Shown here piece after piece: positions 33,683 through 40,129 of a stretch of DNA of 52,132 bases. The notes under the pieces are model-generated. The model was not told the DNA's origin, searched no databases, and worked only from the letters and a program-made list of their open reading frames with translations. Numbering within the stretch: the stretch's first letter is position 1; each line of letters begins with the position of its first letter. A program made the position numbers and the translations under genes. The DNA comes from Roseovarius pacificus (lineage in GTDB: Bacteria; Pseudomonadota; Alphaproteobacteria; Rhodobacterales; Rhodobacteraceae). Location: the NCBI RefSeq assembly GCF_900142665.1, contig NZ_FRBR01000019.1, positions 1-52,132 of the forward strand, written 5' to 3'.

Positions 33683-34927
33683 TCAATTGTTGCGCTTCAA
33701 CTCAAAAGTAACAACCTCACCGCCGCGCGCTTCCAAATACCTCGCCCAGCTTTCCATCATCTTGCGCCGTTTATCGAACATGTCAGAGCGAGCATAAGCG
33801 GCCTCGGCTTTATCCTTCACCATATGGGCAAGGGCGGCTTCTGAAACTTCATTTGGGAAATTCGTTTGCTCTTGCGCCCAAGTCTTAAATGAAGTGCGAA
33901 AACCGTGAACATGCACATCAAAGCCCTGTTCTTTCACCAGCTTTGAAAGCGTCATGTCGGATAGCGGCTTATCCCGCGCGGACGGAAACACCAGCCCGGA
34001 TGCGCCGCGCAATGCCTCAGCCTCTTTCAGGATTTCCAGCGCGCGGCCTGACAGTGGCACGCGATGCGCCTTTTTCGCCTTCATGCGGCTGGCCGGGATT
34101 TCCCATGTAGCAGATGTAGCGGATGTAGCGGCATCCCCGCCGTGAAATTCAATTTCCTCCCAGAGCGCGCCGCGCACCTCGCCAGAGCGGGTTGCAGTCA
34201 GGATAAGAAACTCCAACGCCAGCTTTGTTGCGGGCCATGCGTTCGATGCCTGCACTGCCGCGATGCACTCGGACACCTCGGCATAAGGAAGCGCCTTGCG
34301 ATGGTTCTTTGTGGTTTCGTGCTTGGGCAATGCCTGCCCGATATTTTCGGCAGGGTTGTCTTGCCGCCAGCCTTGCGCAATCGCCCATTTCATAACAACG
34401 CCAATCCGTTGGCGCACCCGTCGCGCGGTTTCGGGCTTTTCCAGCCATATCGGTTGCAGCACCGCCAGCACATCCGCCGTAGTCACGTCGCCAACCCTAA
34501 CCGGCCCTATCTTTGGAAAGGCGTAGGATTCCAGCGTAGTGATAAACTGCGCCGCGTGCTTCTTGTTGCGCCATGTCGGCTTGCGGATTTCGTGAACCTT
34601 GCGCGCGGCCTCGGCAAACGTCAGCACCGCTTGCGCCTCGCGCTTGGCCTGCAACGGGTCGCCACCGGCCCGCGCCAGCTTCTTGTTTTCCAGCGCCAAT
34701 TCGCGGGCTTCGGCTAGGGAAACGTATCCCACGCCACCCAAGCCTACATCCCTTCGCTTGCCGCGAATGGTGATACGCTGCACCCATGACTTTGAGCCAT
34801 TCGGCTGCACCAGAAGAAACAAGCCATTGCCATCGGAATATTTGCCCGGTTCGACTACCTGGCGCACAAACACGGCAGACAGCGCCTTTTCCGGGTGCCG
34901 TTTGCTGATTTTGTCCATATTCGCCAT
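33683..34927 (-). CDS. P4-type tyrosine recombinase/integrase
   Basis: A 414-residue integrase. Residues 10-100 are the arm-DNA-binding domain (DUF4102: YSDGNGLFLLVQPNGSKSW and LGGVGYVSLAEAR). A core-binding SAM-like domain follows at about 105-200. The catalytic domain has Arg in LTATRSGEVRGALWEEI, HGFRTSFKTW (His-x-x-Arg), LAHMVKDKAEAAYARSDM with the second His and a Tyr that is the probable nucleophile. A short ATSATSAT run (near residue 270) is encoded by 9-bp repeats. It lies 170 bp from attR, at the end opposite the intact tRNA. 33450-33682 on its other side has no gene I can support. Confidence 0.93.
   Translation of the reverse strand: MANMDKISKRHPEKALSAVFVRQVVEPGKYSDGNGLFLLVQPNGSKSWVQRITIRGKRRDVGLGGVGYVSLAEARELALENKKLARAGGDPLQAKREAQAVLTFAEAARKVHEIRKPTWRNKKHAAQFITTLESYAFPKIGPVRVGDVTTADVLAVLQPIWLEKPETARRVRQRIGVVMKWAIAQGWRQDNPAENIGQALPKHETTKNHRKALPYAEVSECIAAVQASNAWPATKLALEFLILTATRSGEVRGALWEEIEFHGGDAATSATSATWEIPASRMKAKKAHRVPLSGRALEILKEAEALRGASGLVFPSARDKPLSDMTLSKLVKEQGFDVHVHGFRTSFKTWAQEQTNFPNEVSEAALAHMVKDKAEAAYARSDMFDKRRKMMESWARYLEARGGEVVTFELKRNN
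34105..34131 (-). repeat. Three tandem 9-bp repeats inside integrase gene
   Basis: On the minus strand the units read CCGCTACAT, CCGCTACAT and CTGCTACAT, the same family as the repeats at 28911-28937. Here they encode Ala-Thr-Ser repeats; there the opposite strand encodes Val-Ala-Gly/Asn repeats. DNA sequence is kept while protein sequence is not. Confidence 0.75.
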
Positions 34928-34966
34928 TGTCCGCCCCGTGCATAGCCTGAATAGCTTCCCTCATTT

Positions 34967-34989
34967 CTTCCCACACTTTTTGTGGGAAG
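34967..34989. promoter_or_regulatory. Hairpin and candidate integrase arm site, right end
   Basis: CTTCCCACA (34967-34975) and TGTGGGAAG (34981-34989) form a perfect 9-bp stem with a CTTTT loop, 40 bp upstream of the integrase start. It contains TTCCCACACTTTTTG, nearly identical to 26111-26124 at the other end of the element. It may bind the integrase arm domain or shut off the integrase promoter. Confidence 0.45.
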
Positions 34990-35096
34990 TAAACGGAAAC
35001 TATCGGAACAACATGGAAGGCAGGACGCCAATAAGCACCTGAAATTACGAATACTATCGGTATATTTCGGAATATCCCGGAAAGTGTATTGGCGGA

Positions 35097-35112
35097 CACC
35101 TCCTCCGCCACC
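35097..35112. other. Attachment site attR
   Basis: CACCTCCTCCGCCACC, identical to 26041-26056 in the tRNA-Ser 3' end, marks the right end of the element. The flanking bases differ on both sides. The following 152 bp (35113-35264) up to the IS contain no gene I can support. Confidence 0.85.
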
Positions 35113-35264
35113 CACACCCGTCTCATTTTGCCCCTTCGGTTTCGCCCCTATTTTCCGGGCGTTTTCCGAAGGTTACCTGAGGTTTTTCATATCAGAGACG
35201 CACCGCATCGCCAAGATTTGCGGGCAATGCGGTTCGAGTCTCAGTAGGCCATTTGAGGAGATTC

Positions 35265-36082
35265 GGCGGTGTCAGAGCAACCTGACTTGAGGCTGGTTAC
35301 CTGCCGCTCTACCTTGCCTCCATTGAAAAACGCAATCCGTTCAAATACTTCAACACCATTCCTGAGGTTATCCGCCTGACAGTGATGATGTACGTGCGAG
35401 TTCCGCTATCGCTGAGAAATGTCGAGGACCTGCTCCACGAACGCGGTATAGACGTCAGCCATGAATCCATCCGGTTTTGGTTGAACGGGTTTGGCCCGGA
35501 ATCCGCCTCGGAGATCCGGCGGTGCCGTATTCAGAGAATGCGGGCCTGGTCGAACCGGCAATGGCATCTGGACGAGGTGTTCGTGAAAATCAACGGCGAG
35601 ACCCACTACATGTGGCGCGCAGTCGATCACGAAGGCGAAGTGCTGGACGCCTTTGTTTCAAAGCAACGCGATCGCAAAGCGGCATTGAAATTCCTCAGGA
35701 AATTGATGAGACGCTATGGTCGGCCCGAACACGTCGTGACTGACAAGCTCCGCTCCTATGGTGCCGCCATGAAGGCAATCGGCAATGCCGACCGCCAGAT
35801 GACGGGGCGCTGGTTGAACAATCGTGCCGAGAATTCGCATCAACCATTCCGGCGACGAGAACGTGCCATGACCCGCTTCCGGCACATGCGAAGTCTGCAG
35901 AAATTCGCCGCCGTCCATTCTTCGGTTTTCAACCATTTCAACTCGGAACGAAGCCTCTACTCAAGATCAAATTTCAAACTGAACCGCGCCACTGCTCTCG
36001 CCGCGTGGCGCGGTCTTTGCATGACATAAGGGGCAGCGTCCCTGCCCTAGCTGAGACTAGGTCGAATTGGTCTGACACCACC
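35265..36082 (+). mobile_element. IS6-family insertion sequence
   Basis: An 818-bp element with imperfect 16-bp terminal inverted repeats: GGCGGTGTCAGAGCAA at the left (35265-35280) and GGTGGTGTCAGACCAA read inward from the right (36067-36082), 14 of 16 matching. The length and single transposase fit IS6. The 8-bp flanks (GGAGATTC and AAATAAGC) differ, so no target duplication is seen, as expected after IS6-mediated recombination or deletion. Confidence 0.88.
35382..36029 (+). CDS. IS6-family transposase (start codon unclear)
   Basis: The DDE transposase shows HLDEVFVKINGETHYMWRAV with the first Asp, VTDKLRSYG with the second and NNRAENSHQPFRRRER with the Glu, all standard for IS6. From GTG 35382 the product is 215 residues. 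Family homology continues upstream in frame (EKRNPFKYFNTIPEVIRLT) back to about 35322, where no ATG, GTG or TTG exists, only ATT and CTG codons. Either initiation uses a rare codon such as ATT 35322, or the start has mutated and the gene is weakened. A shortened protein from 35382 would lack part of the N-terminal DNA-binding helices. Confidence 0.85.
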   Translation: MMMYVRVPLSLRNVEDLLHERGIDVSHESIRFWLNGFGPESASEIRRCRIQRMRAWSNRQWHLDEVFVKINGETHYMWRAVDHEGEVLDAFVSKQRDRKAALKFLRKLMRRYGRPEHVVTDKLRSYGAAMKAIGNADRQMTGRWLNNRAENSHQPFRRRERAMTRFRHMRSLQKFAAVHSSVFNHFNSERSLYSRSNFKLNRATALAAWRGLCMT

Positions 36083-36189
36083 AAATAAGCCGTTCACCAA
36101 TATGCACGGCGCATAATTTGGCCATATGTACAAGGTCAGATACGACCTGCTGACACAGTCAAAACCGACATTTTGATTCTGACACCCAA

Positions 36190-36621
36190 TCAGAGGGTCA
36201 ATGTTTCGAAAACGGTGCGCCGATGGCCTTCGATGGCGATGGGGCGATGCGTTTCCCTCCCCACATAGACATGAACAAAAAACCCTTCGGCAGCGGCTTC
36301 TTCTTCGTCATTGCGAAACAACCCGATTTCAAATCGGACCGAGGAGGTGCCAATCCTGGAAATTCGCAACCCGGCGTGAACGATGTCCGGAAACTGCATT
36401 TCAGCGTAGTATTTGCAGCCTGTTTCCACAACCAACCCGAAAGTCTCACTCTTGCGCGGTTCAAGCAATCCCTGCTCGATCAGCCAGCCGTTCACCGCCG
36501 TGTCAAACAGCGAATAATGCACCACATTATTCATGTGACCATAGACGTCGTTATCCATCCAGCGGGTCGGCAGCTGGCGAAAGGCGGGAAATTCGGCCCG
36601 TTTCGGGCGCGGCGCCGGCAT
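36190..36621 (-). CDS. Acyl-CoA thioesterase (4HBT hot-dog fold)
   Basis: A 143-residue hot-dog-fold thioesterase with the YbgC/4HBT-type motif TRWMDNDVYGHMNNVVHYS, where the Asp (D24 or D26) is the catalytic residue, and KYYAEMQFPD later. It should hydrolyse a short or aromatic acyl-CoA. The ATG at 36621 overlaps the stop of the iron alcohol dehydrogenase (TGATG); an alternative GTG lies one codon earlier. It is the last gene of the long minus-strand operon, a fitting place for the step that releases the final acid from CoA. An IS-end-like sequence (36171-36187) touches its stop. Confidence 0.88.
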   Translation of the reverse strand: MPAPRPKRAEFPAFRQLPTRWMDNDVYGHMNNVVHYSLFDTAVNGWLIEQGLLEPRKSETFGLVVETGCKYYAEMQFPDIVHAGLRISRIGTSSVRFEIGLFRNDEEEAAAEGFFVHVYVGRETHRPIAIEGHRRTVFETLTL

Positions 36622-37781
36622 CACCAGGCCGCCTGATAGATGGCTAGCGCATCCGCCTCGACAACTTCGCGCGGGTTATTGACCAGTAGCCGCGTTTGCA
36701 GCATCGCACCCTCCGCCATCTTCCCAAGCGCCGTTTCGGGAATGTTCACGTCCCGCAGACGGGTTGGCATGCCAAGGTCCCGAGACAAATCCGCCAAGGC
36801 ATCGATGAAGGCCGAACAACGCGCCTGAGCTCCTTCGATTGCGGCCAGTTCGGGGAAAGCATCCGCGGCGATCTCGGCGTAAAGTGCATAAGCGTCAGGC
36901 GCATTGAAGCGCAGCACATGCGGCAAGACCAGCGCGTTGGACAACCCGTGCGGAACATGAAAGGTGCCACCGATCGGATAGGCCAGCGCATGCACGGCTG
37001 CCACGGGGGAGTTGGCAAAAGCCTGACCGGCAAGCATCGATCCCAGAAGCATCGAGCCCCGCGCCTCGACATTGCCGGGGTCTGAAACGACAGTCCGGAT
37101 ATTGGCCCCCAGCAACCGAAGTGCTTCGCGCGCCAGCACCCGGCTGAGAGGATTGTTGTTCGCGTTGGCCGAGGCATAAGCTTCGATCGCATGTACCATC
37201 GCGTCCACCCCGGTTGCCGCGGTTATCGACGCGGGCAGGCCAAGTGTCAGGTCCGCATCCAGAACCGCAACGTCGGGAAGGATGACCGGTGAAGATACCC
37301 CACGCTTTTCCTCTTCGCCCACAGTGATAATCGACACCGGCGTAACCTCGGAGCCAGTTCCAGCCGTTGTCGGCACCAGAACCAGCGGAAGGCGCGGGCC
37401 CTTGGCCTGACCTACGCCCCAGGCCTCATCCAGATCCTCGCCGGAGCCCAACAACAGGGAGGCCACCTTTGCCACATCCAGCGAAGATCCACCGCCAAAC
37501 CCGACAACGCCTGTAACGCCAGCCTTTCTGCCAGCTTCCACGGCCGCCTCAAGCGTCGCCCGGGACGGATCGGCCTCAACCTGATCGAATATAGTGACCT
37601 CGTGACCGTTTGCTTCAAGAGAAGCCAGTCCCGCTTGGCACAGCCCCAGTTTGCGCAATCCCGGGTCCGTAACGAACAAAACCGTCTCGCCCAGCAATTT
37701 CCCTGCAACACCTGACAGATCAGAGGATGCACCAGGCTGAAAAACGATGGATTTTGTAGTGTTGAAAACAAATGGCTGCAT
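36621..37781 (-). CDS. Iron-containing alcohol dehydrogenase (type III)
   Basis: A 386-residue group III alcohol dehydrogenase. The NAD-binding loop is GFGGGSSLDVAK near residue 85 and TTAGTGSEVTP near 128. Fe(II) ligands are expected in the segment GVDAMVHAIEAY (Asp/His) near 182 and in HALAYPIGGTFHVPHG near 250. The start at ATG 37781 has GGAG upstream and trims an unrelated 15-residue extension. It lies 2 bp after the acyl-CoA ligase gene, so it is in the same operon. It may interconvert an alcohol/aldehyde or hydroxy/oxo acid in the pathway. Confidence 0.92.
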   Translation of the reverse strand: MQPFVFNTTKSIVFQPGASSDLSGVAGKLLGETVLFVTDPGLRKLGLCQAGLASLEANGHEVTIFDQVEADPSRATLEAAVEAGRKAGVTGVVGFGGGSSLDVAKVASLLLGSGEDLDEAWGVGQAKGPRLPLVLVPTTAGTGSEVTPVSIITVGEEEKRGVSSPVILPDVAVLDADLTLGLPASITAATGVDAMVHAIEAYASANANNNPLSRVLAREALRLLGANIRTVVSDPGNVEARGSMLLGSMLAGQAFANSPVAAVHALAYPIGGTFHVPHGLSNALVLPHVLRFNAPDAYALYAEIAADAFPELAAIEGAQARCSAFIDALADLSRDLGMPTRLRDVNIPETALGKMAEGAMLQTRLLVNNPREVVEADALAIYQAAW

Positions 37782-37783
37782 AC

Positions 37784-39343
37784 TCAGGTCTCCACTTTTT
37801 CCTTTTTCTGCACATATGCTTCGCACAGCCGAAAACGCATGATCTTGCCCGAGCCAGTGCGAGGTATTTCGGAAACCAACAAGACATCTGCGGGTAACTT
37901 ATAAGAGGACAGAGTGCGGGCGCAGAATTCACGCACATCAGCCAGCAGGGGCATTTCGTTTTCGGGGACGATGAAGGCAACCGGCACTTCACCCAAGGTT
38001 TCGTGGGGCACTCCGACCACGGCGCAGTCGCGTATACCGTCCAGCTTTTGCACAGTTTCCTCGACCTCTGCCGGTGCAATGTTCTGACCACCCCGAATAA
38101 TAAGTTCCTTCAGACGCCCGGTGATCGTCAGAAAGCCTGACGCATCCATCCGGGCAAGATCGCCAGTGCGATACCACCCCCCTTTCAGCGCGCCTTCCGT
38201 CACCTCGGGTTTGTCGTGATAGCCTTTCATGACGTTCGGGCCCCGTACGATCAGTTCGCCTTCTTCTCCAAACGGAACATCGTGGTCGTCCATATCCACC
38301 AGCCGCACGGACAGGCCCGGCAAGGGCAGTCCACAGGACCCGGGCACGCGCTTGGAGCCGGGCCAGTTCATGGTGACCATGGTTGACGTCTCGGTGATGC
38401 CGTAACCATCCAGAAGCTCCACTCCGAATTCGGTTTCGAAAGCCTCATTCAGTGATGCCGCCATGATCGCCCCGGCCGACACACAGCGCTTCACACTATG
38501 GAACGGGTTGCGCCCCTGCTCTTTCGCGGCCAGCATGAGGTAATGAAACATTGTAGGGACCGCCGGCATCTTGGTGAATTCACCTTGTTCCAGAAGGTCC
38601 ATCGCCTCGTCTGTCGAGAACCGCTCCATGATGAATTCGCTCGCGCCATTGGCAAGAACTGACAGAACGCAGAAATTGAGCGCGTATGAATGGAACAGCG
38701 GCAAAGGCGACAGAATTCTATCTTCCGGACCCACCTCAAAGATAGAAGCCCAGCACGCCGCATTCACCCAGAGCATCGATCGCGTCGACAGCATCACACC
38801 TTTGGGCTGTCCCGTCGTCCCGGACGTGTAGACGATCATCGACACGGAATCGATATCATCGACCGGCACGACGGACGCAGCCGGAGTTGCACAGAGATAC
38901 GCAAGATCGGCTGCTCTGTCGCCCGCGGTTTCGTCAACGCCATTCAGGATCACCCTGTCTGGACGAATACCAGCGTGAAGACTGGCAACTGCTTCGGCCA
39001 TGACCGGCGCGGTTATCATGATAGTGATCCCCGCATCTTCGACCCGATAGGCCATCTCGCGGTTCTTCGCGTCAAAAGCAATCGGAACCGCAACGCCCCC
39101 GGCACGGATCGCAGCCAGTACGCTCACGACCCAATCAACGGAGTTGGGCAGCCAAACCCCGACCGATCCGCCGGGCGTCAGCCCCTGTTCAAGATAATGA
39201 CCCGCGAGATTGGTCACCTCGCTCGCCAGCGTCGCATAGGTCACGCTGCGGTGCCGGTCCTCGAAAGCAATCTTTTCAGGATACGCCCGAGCCTGTTTAT
39301 CCAGAAGATCAGCTATCGGCGCTATCAGATCTGTACGGATCAC
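37784..39343 (-). CDS. AMP-forming acyl-CoA synthetase
   Basis: A 519-residue adenylate-forming ligase that joins a carboxylic acid to CoA via an acyl-AMP. Core motifs are in order: YTSGTTGQPKGVML near residue 170 (P-loop), DGYGITETSTM near 312, YRTGDLARMD near 394, GRLKELIIRGGQNI (hinge) near 409 and TGSGKIMRFRL with the catalytic Lys near 502. The substrate pocket does not reveal the acid by eye; fatty, benzoic and furoic acids are all possible. It lies 27 bp after the SDR gene in the operon and probably performs the entry activation step. Confidence 0.92.
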   Translation of the reverse strand: MIRTDLIAPIADLLDKQARAYPEKIAFEDRHRSVTYATLASEVTNLAGHYLEQGLTPGGSVGVWLPNSVDWVVSVLAAIRAGGVAVPIAFDAKNREMAYRVEDAGITIMITAPVMAEAVASLHAGIRPDRVILNGVDETAGDRAADLAYLCATPAASVVPVDDIDSVSMIVYTSGTTGQPKGVMLSTRSMLWVNAACWASIFEVGPEDRILSPLPLFHSYALNFCVLSVLANGASEFIMERFSTDEAMDLLEQGEFTKMPAVPTMFHYLMLAAKEQGRNPFHSVKRCVSAGAIMAASLNEAFETEFGVELLDGYGITETSTMVTMNWPGSKRVPGSCGLPLPGLSVRLVDMDDHDVPFGEEGELIVRGPNVMKGYHDKPEVTEGALKGGWYRTGDLARMDASGFLTITGRLKELIIRGGQNIAPAEVEETVQKLDGIRDCAVVGVPHETLGEVPVAFIVPENEMPLLADVREFCARTLSSYKLPADVLLVSEIPRTGSGKIMRFRLCEAYVQKKEKVET

Positions 39344-39370
39344 GTTTTTCCTCCCTTTTTTGCGCGGTCC

Positions 39371-40126
39371 TCAGGCCATACTGAACCCGCCGTTTGAACT
39401 GATCACCTGACCAGTGATCCACGACGCCTGATCCGATGCCAGGAAGGTGACCAGCGGCGCGATGTCTTCTGGCGTACCGATCCGTCGCAACGGGTAAGCC
39501 TTGACGATTTTCTCCATGTTCTTTGCCAAAAACTCCGCATCCGAATGTGCGGTCTGCACCAATCCGAGTGAAACCGAATTTACACAGACATTGTTCCGCC
39601 CCAGTTCACGGGCCAGCGACTTGCCAAGTGCTACGGTTCCCGCCCGCGAGGCTGCGGCCATCGACAGGTTCGCTTCACCGATACGGGAGCTATCGCCGAT
39701 CAGGCTGATAATCCGGCCCCAGTTGTTGTCGATCATGTAAGGTGCAACGGCGTGACAGCAGTGGATCGCACCATACAGGCAGACATCGATCTGCGCTTTC
39801 CAATCCTCGGGCGTCGACTCGATGAACTTGCCGTATTTCACATAGCCCGCATTGTTGACGAGGATATCGACCTTTCCGTGATCCGCGACAATCTCGGCAA
39901 CCATAGCCTTTACGGCATCATAGTCGCTGATGTCCGCTTTGTAGGCCTTGGCTGTGCCACCCACTGCCTCGATTTCTTTCACAACCGACGCTGCCTCGCC
40001 CTCGGACTTGCGGTAGTTGACGGCCACGATCGCCCCCTCGGCCGCAAGCGTTTTACATATTTCGCCCCCGGTATCGCGTCCGCCGCCGGTTACCAGCGCC
40101 ACGCGGCCCTTCAGATTGAAGTCCAT
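39371..40126 (-). CDS. SDR-family protein with degenerate catalytic residues
   Basis: A 251-residue short-chain dehydrogenase fold. The cofactor site is intact: VALVTGGGRDTGGEI at residue 9 and NNAGYVKYG at 91. The catalytic tetrad is not. Where SDRs have YxxxK the protein reads SMAAASRAG, putting Ala157 and Arg161 at the Tyr and Lys positions. The usual Asn is Cys116 (IDVCLYG), and the residue 13 before Tyr is Gly144. So it keeps the Rossmann fold but should not do standard hydride-transfer chemistry. The C-terminus (ITGQVISSNGGFSMA) is normal. It sits between the Mo subunit and ligase genes with gaps of 3 and 27 bp. Confidence 0.85.
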   Translation of the reverse strand: MDFNLKGRVALVTGGGRDTGGEICKTLAAEGAIVAVNYRKSEGEAASVVKEIEAVGGTAKAYKADISDYDAVKAMVAEIVADHGKVDILVNNAGYVKYGKFIESTPEDWKAQIDVCLYGAIHCCHAVAPYMIDNNWGRIISLIGDSSRIGEANLSMAAASRAGTVALGKSLARELGRNNVCVNSVSLGLVQTAHSDAEFLAKNMEKIVKAYPLRRIGTPEDIAPLVTFLASDQASWITGQVISSNGGFSMA

Positions 40127-40129
40127 GGG

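Larger units (their letters stand above)
26041..35112. mobile_element. 9.07-kb integrated satellite-like element in tRNA-Ser(UGA)
   Basis: The element is bounded by a 16-bp direct repeat of the tRNA-Ser 3' end. From left it holds a sulfotransferase-like gene, a small HGG-type protein, a membrane protein, two accessory proteins, DUF3987, a Toprim primase, a 32-aa ORF, a winged-helix protein, AlpA, an FkbM methyltransferase and a P4-type integrase. No capsid, tail, portal, terminase, relaxase or T4SS gene is present. This resembles P4-like phage satellites, which replicate on their own and are packaged by a helper, but an inert integrative element cannot be excluded. The two cargo genes are visibly more AT-rich than the replication block and the host. 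Confidence 0.82.

Noticed and set aside
26041..35112. Complete prophage
   Set aside because: Only 9 kb, with no terminase, portal, capsid, tail or lysis genes recognisable.
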